A stretch of DNA of 64,000 nucleotides from Caballeronia jiangsuensis (GCA_000648925.1 JFHF01000008.1:1-64000), one strand, 5' to 3'; shown: positions 9,252-18,302, counted from the first letter of the stretch. Translations and numbers: made by a program. Notes: generated by a model not told the origin, from the letters alone.

Positions 9252-9794
9252 TCAGCGTATCAGACCGGGACTGCCGATCGTGATTTGCAGCCGTTGAGCC
9301 TGATCGAGATGAAAGATGAACGACGGTCGCGAGCGGATCAGCAAGGTCCGCACCTCCGCACTGCGCGCCGTTCGAATATAGCCATCGACGGTATTGACCA
9401 GCTTCTGCAGATAAGCGACTTCGCGATCGAGATACGCTTCGTCGAAATCGTAAATGCTGGTCTGGTCAAGATCGGCTATGTCGTCGATGCTTTGCTTCGT
9501 CAATGCTTCGCTCGTCGCGCTGCGTTGCGGCTGCGTGCCGTATCGCTGCATCACCGTGGCGATCTCCTGATTGACTTGCGCGTGTTCCGACACGATCCGC
9601 TTCGCGAAGACCTGCAGGCTATAGGAGCGCGTCTTGCGCAAGGCCAGATTGGCCGTGGCGATTTCCGCCTGATTCGCGACGAAAATCACGCCGAGCATTT
9701 GCTCATCGGAGAGGGGCCGCTCCTGCGCATTCGCAAAGACCGTCCACGTCAGCAGCAGCAGCAGCAACGCCGTTGCGATGCGTTTGCCGTTCAT
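9252..9794 (-). CDS. DUF4142 domain exported protein
   Basis: A 180-residue protein with a clear Sec signal peptide (hydrophobic run of six leucines, cleavage near FANAQ) followed by a DUF4142 domain, a ferritin-like helical bundle of roughly 140 residues. The core region FVANQAEIATANLALRKTRS and the later FAKRIVSEHAQVNQEI are typical. The protein should be periplasmic. Function is unknown. The leucine run is encoded by a short AGC repeat at 9751-9766. Confidence 0.82.
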   Translation of the reverse strand: MNGKRIATALLLLLLTWTVFANAQERPLSDEQMLGVIFVANQAEIATANLALRKTRSYSLQVFAKRIVSEHAQVNQEIATVMQRYGTQPQRSATSEALTKQSIDDIADLDQTSIYDFDEAYLDREVAYLQKLVNTVDGYIRTARSAEVRTLLIRSRPSFIFHLDQAQRLQITIGSPGLIR

Positions 9795-9836
9795 CCGCGT
9801 CTCCGGGTTATATCGATACCGACGACTCTACCTTGA

Positions 9837-10988
9837 TCAGACCGTCAGCGTGTTGCGGCCCGCGAGCTTCGCACGATACAGCGCGACGTCCGCGCGTTGC
9901 AGTGCTTCGTGGAAACTCGCATCGTGCGCACCGATCTGCGATACGCCGATGCTCGTGGTCCATTCCGGCATGCCTTCGGTGTATTCGCGGCACGCAGCGT
10001 GAATCTGGTTCGCGCAGGCCTGCGCATCCGATGCGCGCGACGCCGGAACGATCGCGACGAACTCGTCGCCGCCGAGCCGCCCGAACTCGCCGCCCAGCGA
10101 CGCGACTTCCGCACCCGCGAGCCGCGCGAGTTCGATCAGCACGTTGTCGCCCGCGAGGTGACCGTGCCGGTCGTTGATCTGCTTGAAATGATCGAGGTCG
10201 ATGGCGAGCACGGCCGCGCCCGGCGCGGCGAGGCGCTGCGCGTAAAGCTCGAATCCGGCGCGATTCCAGACACCCGTGAGCGGGTCTCGCAGCGCAGCAT
10301 CGCGCAAACGGCGTTGCGCTCGTTCGGCGGGAATCGCCAGCAGGCCGAGATTGAGCACGCCCAATAGCAACTGGTCCGAAAGCATCGGAATCAGCGCGAG
10401 GTAATTGATGTGCGTGCCCGACCATGCATAAGCTGCGAGCGTCACTGCATAACCGGGCAGATAGCCCAGCATCGCGAAACCAGCAATGCGCCGCGCGCGG
10501 CTCTTCTCGCGCCGCCCGCTCGACCAGAGGATGATGCCGGTAATCGCGGCCGAGATCGCGACACCGATCGTATCGCCCGCGTGCGTCCACATCGCCGCTG
10601 CCGGGCCAGGACCGCCGATCCATCCCGGCAGCACATGCGCCACTGCGCAACCGAGAATCGGCGCGAGCATCCACGAACGGAACGGGGGCTTGCCGTCGAA
10701 CGCGCGCAAGCCCGAAACGATCAACACGTTGGTGGCCGCGAGCGCGCCGAGCAGCAGGCCGATCAGGACCGGATTGCCGCGCGCCGGCTCGAAACCGGTC
10801 AGCACGGCCGCGTAGAGGAACGCGCTCGCCGACCAGTGCACGAACTGCGGCTCGATCTTGCGGCCGAAGCGCACCAGCGCGAAGACGAGCCCGAACGCCG
10901 TGCTCGCGAGCACGCTGCAAAGGCGTAGTGTTTCAGTGTCAGGTGTGTGGAACATGGAAAAGCCCGCCACGTGCGGTGGCCGGGACAT
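9837..10988 (-). CDS. Membrane-bound diguanylate cyclase (GGDEF)
   Basis: A 383-residue protein with about six or seven N-terminal membrane segments (residues 20-220) and a C-terminal GGDEF domain (about 230-383) that makes cyclic di-GMP from GTP. The active-site loop is intact (GGDEF at 306-310), as are the DPLTGVWNR motif (235-243) and the metal-binding D264 region. The RxxD inhibitory site expected five residues before GGDEF is absent, so product inhibition by the I-site is unlikely. An alternative start is Met12. The membrane sensor part is not assigned to a known family. Confidence 0.9.
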   Translation of the reverse strand: MSRPPHVAGFSMFHTPDTETLRLCSVLASTAFGLVFALVRFGRKIEPQFVHWSASAFLYAAVLTGFEPARGNPVLIGLLLGALAATNVLIVSGLRAFDGKPPFRSWMLAPILGCAVAHVLPGWIGGPGPAAAMWTHAGDTIGVAISAAITGIILWSSGRREKSRARRIAGFAMLGYLPGYAVTLAAYAWSGTHINYLALIPMLSDQLLLGVLNLGLLAIPAERAQRRLRDAALRDPLTGVWNRAGFELYAQRLAAPGAAVLAIDLDHFKQINDRHGHLAGDNVLIELARLAGAEVASLGGEFGRLGGDEFVAIVPASRASDAQACANQIHAACREYTEGMPEWTTSIGVSQIGAHDASFHEALQRADVALYRAKLAGRNTLTV

Positions 10989-11188
10989 CGACCGTCATCG
11001 ACGGCCGACCGCGCATCGCGACAAAACGGCCGTATCTTACCTTTCGCCTCCGGGCGCTGCGGAAACGGCACTTTCGGGTCAACGGCACGCACGCGGCAAA
11101 ACTTTAGTGCCGTTCACCTATTTGCGGCATGAGCCTTGCTCGCCGAATAGGGTTACCGCACAGCCATCACGGAAAGGAGACGCGCATC

Positions 11189-11773
11189 ATGAAACTGTAT
11201 TACGCACCCGGCGCATGCAGTCTCGCCGATCACATCGCGATGCATGAAGCAGGCCTGAACTTCGATCGCGTGAAAGTCGATCTCAAGACCAAGACCACCG
11301 AGGACGGCACGCCGTTCAACGAAATCAATCCGAAGAGTTACGTTCCCGTAGTCGAATTCGACGATGGCAAGCGGCTCACGGAGAACATCGCGATTCTCTA
11401 TTGGGTCGCGCAAAAGGCGTCATCGCTTGCGCCTTCCGGCGACGACGGAAGTCTGCGTCTGCTTGAAATGCTCGCGTTCATTTCGACCGAGATCCACAAG
11501 CAGTTCGGCCGCGTATTCCGCCCGTCTTCGGATGCTGAAGCCGCCGCCGCACGCGAGAAAATCGGTCAGCGCTTCGCACTCGTCGCGAAGACGATGCGTG
11601 GCGATTATCTGTTCGGCGACAAGGTGAGCGTCGCGGATGCCTATCTATTCACGATGCTGACATGGGCACGAAAGATGAGCGTCGATATCCCCGCCGAACT
11701 TCAGGCGTTTTACAAGCGCATGCGCGAGCGGCCGGCCGTGAAGCTTGCATTCGAGCACGAGGGCCTCGAATGA
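11189..11773 (+). CDS. Beta-class glutathione S-transferase
   Basis: A 194-residue cytosolic GST with an N-terminal thioredoxin fold (1-80) and a helical C-terminal domain. Cys10 in YAPGACSLADH is the residue that marks beta-class bacterial GSTs, and NPKSYVPVVEFDDG carries the cis-proline that holds glutathione. GGAAAGGAGA precedes the ATG. It probably conjugates or reduces electrophiles; the substrate is unknown. It is not obviously co-transcribed with the small genes that follow. Confidence 0.9.
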   Translation: MKLYYAPGACSLADHIAMHEAGLNFDRVKVDLKTKTTEDGTPFNEINPKSYVPVVEFDDGKRLTENIAILYWVAQKASSLAPSGDDGSLRLLEMLAFISTEIHKQFGRVFRPSSDAEAAAAREKIGQRFALVAKTMRGDYLFGDKVSVADAYLFTMLTWARKMSVDIPAELQAFYKRMRERPAVKLAFEHEGLE

Positions 11774-11877
11774 TCTGTGCCTCGTGACGTGCGGCAAATC
11801 GCCGTGTGGGTCCGGCATTTGCTGCACCGATAGAAGGCGCGCATCGGCGCGCCATCGCACGATTTCCGGAGGCCATC

Positions 11878-12084
11878 ATGGAGCCAGGTAAGGCTGTGCC
11901 GCACGCCACCGCCGATGACATGGACGAACCCGTGGGCCGCGACGATGCCACGCCGACGCGCTCCGAAAATACGACGCAGCGCCAGCTCGACGAACGCGAA
12001 AAGCGCACGCACGAGGCGTCGGAAAACGAGTTGCCATCGTCTCAGGACAAGAATCCCGTTCCGCCCGACTCCCGCAAGCCGTGA
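11878..12084 (+). CDS. Small hydrophilic hypothetical protein
   Basis: A 68-residue, highly charged, probably disordered protein rich in Glu, Asp, Arg and Pro, with no hydrophobic core. CGGAGG at good spacing supports the ATG at 11878. No family recognised. Together with the 71-residue gene that follows 50 bases later, it looks like one of the short conserved proteins common in Burkholderiaceae. Codon bias is in line with neighbours, which is the main argument that it is real. Confidence 0.5.
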   Translation: MEPGKAVPHATADDMDEPVGRDDATPTRSENTTQRQLDEREKRTHEASENELPSSQDKNPVPPDSRKP

Positions 12085-12134
12085 CCTCGCACCGCGCGGT
12101 CGCGACGCGGATTCCACTCAATGGAGATCACATC

Positions 12135-12350
12135 ATGTCTACCGAGACTTACGTTCGCAACGGGCACCATGTCGAGATCACCATCGATCAGGATCCGACG
12201 GGACAGTGCACATGGTCTTATACCGTCGATGCGGATGGCTACACCGAAATGCGCGATCGTCCGCTGGACACAGCCGATGCGGCATTGGAAGCGGCGAAGA
12301 ATCACGCAAATGCCAAGGCCAACATGCTGCCCGCCGGCACCGCGCAGTGA
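12135..12350 (+). CDS. Small conserved hypothetical protein
   Basis: A 71-residue protein beginning MSTETYVRNGHHVEITIDQ. GGAGATCACATC precedes the ATG. The first half could form a small beta sheet (VEITIDQ, CTWSYTV) and the last 25 residues an alanine-rich helix (AALEAAKNHANAKA). No known domain. It lies just upstream of the convergent kup gene. Confidence 0.55.
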   Translation: MSTETYVRNGHHVEITIDQDPTGQCTWSYTVDADGYTEMRDRPLDTADAALEAAKNHANAKANMLPAGTAQ

Positions 12351-12368
12351 TTGCATGAATCACGCGCG

Positions 12369-14270
12369 TTACAACACGACCTGAACGCCGAGCTCGACGA
12401 CATCTTCACTTCGAAGTCCGTAATATTCCGCGCTCGTTGCCGAATGGAACGCCATCTCGCCGAAGAGGCGTTCGCGCCAGCGCGGCATCTGGCCGTGCGA
12501 ACAGCCGGGCGTCGCTTCGTCGCGCGGCAGGAAGAACGTCGTGTGTTTCGGATCGAAGCGCCAGTCGCCGAGTTGTCCATCTAGCGATGACAGCAGGCGC
12601 GGCAGGTTCGGCCGCTCCACGAAGCCATGACGCGAGATCACTTCATAGCATCCCGCGCCCAGATCGCGCACTTCGATGCGCGTGTGCTCGTCCACACGCG
12701 GCGCCGATTCGGCGCGGTTCGCGAAGATCACCGTCGTCTCGTGCAGCACGCGGTTATGGCGCACATTGCTCGTGAGGGCGGAAGGCGTAGCGCCCGGCAT
12801 GCTGCCCGGATAAATGGCGGTGCCCGGCACACGTGCGGGCGGCTCGGGCTTGCTCAGCACATCGCGCAGGAATTCCGCGAGCGGCGGCGCGTGCGATGCA
12901 TGTAAATGCGCGAGCTGGAGCCCGCGATGCCATGTCGCCATCAGCGCGAACAGCACGATGCCGATCGCGACCGGAAACCAGCCGCCTTGCGGAATCTTGT
13001 GGATGTTGGCCGCGACGAGCAGCGCATCGATTGCGATGAGCGGAACGCTGAGCGCGGCGACCGCGAGCCACGGCCAGCGCCATATGTTGCGCGTGACGCT
13101 CACCATCTGCACGGTGGTGATCAGCATCGTGAGGCCGACGGCGATGCCATATGCCGACGTCAACCGGTCCGAACTGCGAAACGCGATCACGAGGAACATC
13201 ACCGCGATAAACAAGACTGCGTTCACCGCAGGCACATACACTTGCCCGCGCTGCGATGCGGACGTTTCGATCACGCGAAGCCTTGGCAGGAAGCCGAGTT
13301 CGATTGCCTGACTCGTCATCGAAAAAGCCCCTGAAATGACGGCTTGCGATGCGATCACCGTGGCGAGCAATGCTATCAGCACGGTCGGCACCAGCGCCCA
13401 CGAAGGCGCGGCGAAGAAGAAGGGTTGTTTGGCCGCGCCTGGCTGATACAGAATCGTCGCGGCTTGCCCGAAGTAACCGATGACGATGGCCGGAAACACG
13501 ACGATCATCCACGCAAGCCGTATCGCACGCCTGCCGAAGTGACCGATGTCGGCATAGAGCGCTTCGGCGCCTGTCAACGCGAGAATCACGGCGCCGAGAA
13601 TCGTGAAAGCGAGCGCGGAGTGCGCGAACACGAGCGACCACGCATATGCGGGCGAAAGCGCACGCAGCACGTCCGGATGCTCCACGATCCGATACACGCC
13701 TACCGCCGCAAGATACACGAACCAGAGCAGCATGACGGGCCCGAACGACTTGCCGACGACCGCCGTGCCGCGCGATTGAAACAGAAAGAGCGCGATGAGG
13801 ATCGCTACCGCGATCGGCACGATAAACGGCTCGAACCTGGCGCTCACCTGACTCAATCCCTCGACCGCGGACAGCACCGAGACCGCGGGCGTGATCATCG
13901 AATCGCCGTAGAACATCGCTGCGCCGAACAAGCCCGCCATCAGCAAAAGATGCGGCACGTGCCGCCCTTGCTGTTCGTAGCCTGAACGCGCGAGCGCCGT
14001 CAATGCGACGATGCCGCCCTCGCCTTCATTGTCCGCGCGCATCACATAGCACACGTACTTGCCCATCACGACGATGACGACGGCCCACACGATCATCGAC
14101 AGAATGCCCATCACTATCGATGCATCGACGACGCCTGCGTCGCTCACGCCCTGCCTCAGCGCATAGATCGGACTCGTGCCGATGTCGCCGAACACGACGC
14201 CAAGCGCGCCGAGCATGAGGCCCGAGAGCGCTTTCTCAGGCGCGTGGACGTTGTTCGAAGTCGATGTCAT
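12369..14270 (-). CDS. kup: Kup-type low-affinity potassium transporter
   Basis: A 633-residue protein of the KUP/HAK/KT family with twelve predicted membrane segments in the first ~450 residues and a C-terminal cytoplasmic domain. The N-terminal GVVFGDIGTSPIYAL is the family hallmark, and ADNEGEGGIVAL is the conserved loop after helix 2. It imports potassium with protons across the inner membrane. The length agrees with E. coli Kup (622). It is monocistronic and divergent from the RcnB-like gene. Confidence 0.96.
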   Translation of the reverse strand: MTSTSNNVHAPEKALSGLMLGALGVVFGDIGTSPIYALRQGVSDAGVVDASIVMGILSMIVWAVVIVVMGKYVCYVMRADNEGEGGIVALTALARSGYEQQGRHVPHLLLMAGLFGAAMFYGDSMITPAVSVLSAVEGLSQVSARFEPFIVPIAVAILIALFLFQSRGTAVVGKSFGPVMLLWFVYLAAVGVYRIVEHPDVLRALSPAYAWSLVFAHSALAFTILGAVILALTGAEALYADIGHFGRRAIRLAWMIVVFPAIVIGYFGQAATILYQPGAAKQPFFFAAPSWALVPTVLIALLATVIASQAVISGAFSMTSQAIELGFLPRLRVIETSASQRGQVYVPAVNAVLFIAVMFLVIAFRSSDRLTSAYGIAVGLTMLITTVQMVSVTRNIWRWPWLAVAALSVPLIAIDALLVAANIHKIPQGGWFPVAIGIVLFALMATWHRGLQLAHLHASHAPPLAEFLRDVLSKPEPPARVPGTAIYPGSMPGATPSALTSNVRHNRVLHETTVIFANRAESAPRVDEHTRIEVRDLGAGCYEVISRHGFVERPNLPRLLSSLDGQLGDWRFDPKHTTFFLPRDEATPGCSHGQMPRWRERLFGEMAFHSATSAEYYGLRSEDVVELGVQVVL

Positions 14271-14390
14271 CCGACGCGTGGGTCTCCGGTATGCCGTGCC
14301 GATGACATAGCAATCCGCATTCCGCGCAGCTAATCGGCGCTTTCTTTCAATAGCATTAAGTATTAAATGCGCGTTCGCGCGTAATCAAAG

Positions 14391-14405
14391 GTAAGCGTTG
14401 CTTAC
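14391..14405. promoter_or_regulatory. Inverted repeat upstream of the RcnB-like gene
   Basis: GTAAGC-GTT-GCTTAC is a perfect 6-bp dyad with a 3-base spacer, located 82 bases before the RcnB-like start codon in the 217-bp spacer shared with kup. Its size and position suit a regulator binding site, perhaps for a metal- or envelope-stress response regulator. No regulator gene is adjacent. Assignment is inference. Confidence 0.35.
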
Positions 14406-14487
14406 ACATGCTCACGCCATTCTTCCAGTTCATTGCGTAAAGTCCCGGCATCGAGATGACCCCTTCGCAATTTTCAAGAGGAAGAAC

Positions 14488-14901
14488 ATGAAGAAGAATC
14501 GAATTGTCGCCGCGCTGCTTTCCGCGACCATCGGACTGACGGCGGGTGCCGTATTCGCGCAGCCCGCACCGAACGGCCCGGACGGCTATCACGACATGAA
14601 TCGCGGACCCGGCGGCCCCGGCGCGCCCGGCCACGGCCATGAGATGAACGGTCACAACGGGTACGATCACAATGCGCCGCGCCCGCCCGAGCATGCGAAC
14701 GACGAGCCGCGTCATCCGGACTGGCGCAAGGGCGAGCGCCTCTCGTCGGATTACCGGAATCATCAGTACGTCGTCGACGACTGGCATGGCCACGGCTTGC
14801 ATCAGCCGCCGCGCGGATATCAATGGGTCGGCGTAGGCGCGGATTATCTGCTGGTCGCGGTCGCGTCGGGGGTTATTGCGCAAGTCGTGATGTCGCAATA
14901 A
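14488..14901 (+). CDS. RcnB-family periplasmic protein
   Basis: A 137-residue exported protein with a Sec signal peptide (cleavage near VFAQP). A Gly/Pro/His/Asn-rich linker (about 28-75) precedes an RcnB-type domain, in which YVVDDWHGHGLHQPPRGYQWVG is the characteristic motif. E. coli RcnB influences periplasmic nickel and cobalt homeostasis, and the many histidines here are consistent with metal contact, but most family members are uncharacterised. AAGAGGAAGAAC precedes the ATG. The C-terminal hydrophobic stretch (YLLVAVASGVIAQVV) is usual for the family. Confidence 0.85.
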   Translation: MKKNRIVAALLSATIGLTAGAVFAQPAPNGPDGYHDMNRGPGGPGAPGHGHEMNGHNGYDHNAPRPPEHANDEPRHPDWRKGERLSSDYRNHQYVVDDWHGHGLHQPPRGYQWVGVGADYLLVAVASGVIAQVVMSQ

Positions 14902-14941
14902 CTACGCATTCGCTTGCTTCGTTGTTTGGACGCCCGGAAAG

Positions 14942-14964
14942 AAAAACCCGCCTGTTCAGGCGGG
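14942..14964 (-). terminator. Rho-independent terminator of the zinc-ribbon gene
   Basis: CCCGCCT-GTTC-AGGCGGG (14947-14964, with possible pairing of the TG/CA bases) is a perfect GC-rich stem. Read on the minus strand it is followed by TTTTTC. It lies about 50 bases beyond the stop of the small zinc-ribbon gene at 15014 and about 45 bases after the RcnB-like gene, so it may stop transcription from both sides. Confidence 0.85.
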
Positions 14965-15013
14965 CAATGATGCGCTCAACGAGAGGGGATCGAAGCGCAC
15001 ATCCAAAATGCAA

Positions 15014-15217
15014 TCACGCCTTGCCGCGGATCGTGTCCGGCGCGTCGCGTTGTTGTGTCGCGCCGCCCGGCCGATCCGGCGTCGTGACGGTCTGATCGAA
15101 GATAAAGCCCATCGCGATATGCTCGGTGTTCGTGGAGCCGCATGCGGGACACGTATCTTCTTCGAGAGCATCGTCCGAGTAAATGAGCTTGTTGCATGCT
15201 ACACAGCGGATCAGCAT
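15014..15217 (-). CDS. Small zinc-ribbon protein
   Basis: A 67-residue protein with two cysteine pairs, CVAC at residues 5-8 and CPAC at 23-26, arranged as a zinc-ribbon knuckle. A hydrophilic tail (residues 45-67) is probably disordered. It may be a regulatory FmdB-like or rubredoxin-type zinc-ribbon peptide, but no function can be given. The gene has its own terminator downstream and a normal codon bias. Confidence 0.75.
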   Translation of the reverse strand: MLIRCVACNKLIYSDDALEEDTCPACGSTNTEHIAMGFIFDQTVTTPDRPGGATQQRDAPDTIRGKA

Positions 15218-15368
15218 CTTTACTCCCGAATATGAGTGAGAAGTAACTCATTTATATGTCAAAAACAGCGGTCAGCCAATTGCTCTTTATACGTATCGCA
15301 TTAGCACTGTATCCACTAAATCCTTAAATGCGTCAGCAAGCGTCGAGCCTGGTCATCGACCTATAGCT

Positions 15369-16577
15369 TTATCGCGGATTCGTCGCGATGAAGTTTTTGA
15401 CCGCCGTATAAGTCAGCTTCTTCGTCACGCCGTCGTTCAGCATGATGCCGTAGGGGCCTTGTCCTGTCGGCGGATCGTCGTAGAGCTCATAGACCTGAAG
15501 CGACTGAATGTTGTATTGCGGCGCGATGGCGAGCAGCGCGCCCATCATGTTGTTGGCCATGAACGTCGCCGCCTGATCCGCCGTGCCGGGAAAGCTCGGC
15601 CGCATGCCTACTTCATTGATCCAGATCGGCTTGCCGAACGATTGCAACGTGCCGATCACGTTGTAGCAAAGCGTTCCACATGCGTGGGTTATGTCGCCCT
15701 GCTCCGAGTTCCAGTGCCACGCGGTGATGTCCCACGTGACGACCGGATGCCCGCTCGTGCCGTCGGGCTGCGTGCCGTTCGCCAGCATCACGTCCAGGCC
15801 CAGATGCATCCACGTATTGCCCCCGATCACTATCCTCCCGGCGGGATCGACCGATTTGATGCCCGCGATCAAGCCGCGTATGACGCCACGCGCAATCTGA
15901 AAGCAATCGTTCTTGTAGTCGGTGCTGTTCACGCCGTCGACCCAGCCGACGAGACACTCCGGCGCCAGTTCGTTGGTCACTTCGTAATAAGCATAGTGCT
16001 GCACATTGACGATCTGTTGAGCGAGCGTGTAGCTCGCCTGATACGCCGAGTTCTCGTCGGGAAAGTCGAGCTGCTGCAGGATCACCGGATAAACCGTCAC
16101 GCCGGATTGCGCCATCATCTGCGCGACGTTCGCCAGTTTTTGCGCACCGGCCACGTTGGAGACATCGCTGCGATACAGCGTGACACCGAGATCCTTCAGT
16201 TGCGCGAGTTGCTGTTCGGGCGTCGATGTCATGTACGGACCCGCCGCGTTGACATGGCCATTCATGCCATAAAACACGCTGCCCGAAGGCGCGATCACGG
16301 ATAGCGCGGTGCTGGTTGCGCCGCTCGCTGGCGCCGGGCTCGACGCGGCCAATGGCGCCGATGCGCCGCTCTCCGCTGGACTCGATGCAGCCGAAGGACT
16401 CGACTGCGAACCACCCGTCGTGGTCGCGCCGCCACCGCCATCGCTGCTACCGCCTCCGCATGCCGCCAGCATGAAAACGACCGTGAAACTCAGCAATGTC
16501 GATAGTCGTCCCGGCGAAGCAGTTCGACGCGACCTGAAGAGGCGCGCAATGGAGGAGATATAAATGTTTCTTGTCAT
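15369..16577 (-). CDS. Lipoprotein with glycoside-hydrolase-like TIM barrel
   Basis: A 402-residue lipoprotein: positively charged N-terminus, hydrophobic stretch, lipobox LAAC with Cys40. A Gly/Ser/Ala/Pro-rich linker (41-95) leads to a catalytic-type domain (about 100-400). The barrel carries two glutamates in the positions used by clan GH-A glycosidases: Glu203 in EVTNEL (acid/base, preceded by Asn) and Glu322 in WINEVGM (nucleophile). It resembles families GH5/GH39, which include exopolysaccharide-cleaving enzymes such as PslG. It should sit at a membrane facing the periplasm or surface. Substrate is unknown; no polysaccharide genes are adjacent. Confidence 0.75.
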   Translation of the reverse strand: MTRNIYISSIARLFRSRRTASPGRLSTLLSFTVVFMLAACGGGSSDGGGGATTTGGSQSSPSAASSPAESGASAPLAASSPAPASGATSTALSVIAPSGSVFYGMNGHVNAAGPYMTSTPEQQLAQLKDLGVTLYRSDVSNVAGAQKLANVAQMMAQSGVTVYPVILQQLDFPDENSAYQASYTLAQQIVNVQHYAYYEVTNELAPECLVGWVDGVNSTDYKNDCFQIARGVIRGLIAGIKSVDPAGRIVIGGNTWMHLGLDVMLANGTQPDGTSGHPVVTWDITAWHWNSEQGDITHACGTLCYNVIGTLQSFGKPIWINEVGMRPSFPGTADQAATFMANNMMGALLAIAPQYNIQSLQVYELYDDPPTGQGPYGIMLNDGVTKKLTYTAVKNFIATNPR

Positions 16578-17110
16578 GACAACTCGGAATGTTGAAAACG
16601 ATATCGAGCGGCCGGTTCATTGCCGGCAGTGAAACACCCGCCTCGCGCGGCGACATCATCGCGAACGGGTGCAAGCCACGTCCGGAATGACGAACGCAGC
16701 CGCGCTTCGATAAAAGAGATAAAGGAGCACCCCGATGGCCGATGCGCAAGTTACGCGATGGCCCGGGCATGGTGCCCACCGAATGCCACAAGGGGTCTTC
16801 GCGCTTCGATCGAACAGAAGCGCGCGAAGAAGGATCGGAGTTTTGTAGACGACGCGAACATGCAATCGGCATGCATGTCACTAATACGTTAGCACATCAT
16901 ATCGTCCGCCCCGGCATATTCAAGCGCCGACGACTCATCGACAAAAATACCAATCGATTCGATTACGCCGATTAGACTGAACAAACGTCGTAAGGCTTTC
17001 GTTTGGACCACGGTTTGCTTGCGCGAAAATACCCGGCGCATAAGCTTGAGCCCATGAGCGATGCCGTTGCCGCTGAAACGCGTCAACGCCATTTTCGTTG
17101 TTCATCCTAA
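16578..17110. other. Long non-coding spacer with no convincing gene
   Basis: Several short open frames cross this 530-bp stretch but none has a ribosome site with consistent codon bias. Base composition is less GC-rich than in flanking genes, particularly from 16850 to 17130. The best candidate, a leftward 67-codon frame at 16889-17092, lacks a ribosome site. I see nothing else firm. The stretch ends at the remnant of a deleted SDR gene, so it may be decayed sequence. Confidence 0.5.
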
Positions 17111-17260
17111 CTAAATTCCGAAATCCGAACGCAGACGCCGATGAAGCGCCCCGGCCAGCCCGTGGAACTCGCCGCCGCTTACGTGATGCTCACATCGGAT
17201 GAGGCGAGCTATATGTCCGGTGCGACCATCGCCGTGACGGGCGGCAAGCCGATCATCTAG
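17111..17260 (+). pseudogene. 3' remnant of a short-chain dehydrogenase/reductase gene
   Basis: The frame ending at the TAG at 17258-17260 reads TPMKRPGQPVELAAAYVML, then TSDEASYMSGATIAVTGG. That is the C-terminal end of a classical SDR of the glucose-1-dehydrogenase/YghA type: the post-catalytic PMKR-x-GQP-x-E loop and the ASYM(S/T)G...TGG final strand. An in-frame stop at 17108-17110 lies upstream and no Rossmann fold, catalytic Ser-Tyr-Lys or start region is present. About four fifths of the gene is gone. It marks a deletion or an old rearrangement junction near 17111-17135. Confidence 0.8.
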
Positions 17261-17261
17261 G

Positions 17262-17486
17262 TCAGGCGGCGAGCGGCGTGTGCAGTCGCTGATCGATGTC
17301 CTTCTTTCCGGCATTCAGCGCGAACGCGCGAGCGTCTTCGGCGCAGGCGAAATGGCCCAGGACGCCGCTCGCGCGCTGAATTCCGTCGCCATCGCAGACG
17401 ATCGTCATCGCGGCATATAGACCACCGTCGAACGCGGCCATCGGCGTAATGACGAAACCGCGATACGCGAGGCTGGATTGATGCAT
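17262..17486 (-). CDS. Small conserved hypothetical protein
   Basis: A 74-residue protein beginning MHQSSLAYRGFVITPMAAF. GAGAGAGGGTGCC precedes the ATG, giving a good ribosome site. The composition is that of a small globular protein: beta-prone first half (GGLYAAMTIVCDGDG) and a helix (AEDARAFALNAGKKDIDQRL). No family recognised beyond similarity in style to short Burkholderiaceae proteins. Its stop codon lies directly beside the end of the SDR remnant on the other strand. Confidence 0.6.
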   Translation of the reverse strand: MHQSSLAYRGFVITPMAAFDGGLYAAMTIVCDGDGIQRASGVLGHFACAEDARAFALNAGKKDIDQRLHTPLAA

Positions 17487-17669
17487 GGCACCCTCTCTCT
17501 CATTTGATAGCTGTCTTCGCTCTTTTCCGGCGGTGCGCGCCGCCGCAAGGCTGTGAGTCAGATTGTCCAGTGACGCAATCAGCCGACGATTAGGGAAAAC
17601 CAGAAAAAAGCGACGGGATAGCTATCGCTGAAATCGAATACATTTCAGCCCGAGATTTTCGCGGATGGA

Positions 17670-18302
17670 TCAGCGGCGCGCTTCGGTCGCCATTCTCACC
17701 GCGAGACCCGCGAGCACGGTGCCCATCAGCCAGCGTTGAATCAGAAGCCATGCGGGCCTGCGCGCCAGGAGAACGGCGATCGATCCGGCGGTCATCGCAA
17801 CGATCGAATTGACGCTGATGCTCAGCATGATCTGCACGACGCCAAGAGCGAGCGACTGGCCGAGCACGCCGCCGTGCGCCGGATCGATGAATTGCGGCAG
17901 CAGCGAGAGATACAGCACGGCGATCTTCGGATTGAGCAGGTTCGTGACGAAACCCATCGTGAAGAGCTTGCGCGGGCTGTCGACGGGCAAATCGCGCACC
18001 TGAAACGGCGAACGCCCGCCCGGCTTGACCGCCTGCCACGCGAGATAGAGCAGATAGAGCGCGCCGCCGAAGCGCAACGCGTCATAGGCGAACGGGATCG
18101 CGATCAAGAGCGCGGTGATGCCGAACGCCGCGCACAACATGTAGAACACGAAGCCGAGCGCGACGCCGCCGAGCGAAATGAGTCCCGCCGTGCGGCCTTG
18201 GCAGATCGAGCGGGAAATCAGATAGACCATGTTCGGACCCGGCGTGAGCGCCATGCCGAGCGCGACGAGGGCGAATGCGAAGAGTTGCGGCGTGTGAGGC
18301 AT
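17670..18302 (-). CDS. LysE/RhtB-family amino-acid exporter
   Basis: A 210-residue inner-membrane protein with about six hydrophobic segments. The N-terminal ALTPGPNMVYLISRSICQGR is the strong LysE/RhtB signature (TPGPN motif), and NLLNPKIAVLYLS carries the conserved NPK. These proteins export amino acids or their derivatives using the proton gradient. I use the ATG at 18302, preceded by CGGAG; an upstream in-frame start would add 22 residues without hydrophobic character. Substrate is unknown. Confidence 0.9.
   Translation of the reverse strand: MPHTPQLFAFALVALGMALTPGPNMVYLISRSICQGRTAGLISLGGVALGFVFYMLCAAFGITALLIAIPFAYDALRFGGALYLLYLAWQAVKPGGRSPFQVRDLPVDSPRKLFTMGFVTNLLNPKIAVLYLSLLPQFIDPAHGGVLGQSLALGVVQIMLSISVNSIVAMTAGSIAVLLARRPAWLLIQRWLMGTVLAGLAVRMATEARR

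Noticed and set aside
9751..9766. AGC trinucleotide repeat
   Set aside because: It simply encodes the leucine run of the DUF4142 signal peptide; too short to suggest phase variation.
16889..17092. A 67-codon leftward frame in the gene-poor spacer
   Set aside because: No Shine-Dalgarno sequence and mixed third-position composition; not enough to call a gene, though it cannot be excluded.
17604..17648. Hairpin CTGAAAT-N7-ATTTCAG plus a T-run as a terminator for the LysE gene
   Set aside because: The stem is AT-rich and 18 bases from the T-run; an intrinsic terminator is possible but not convincing.
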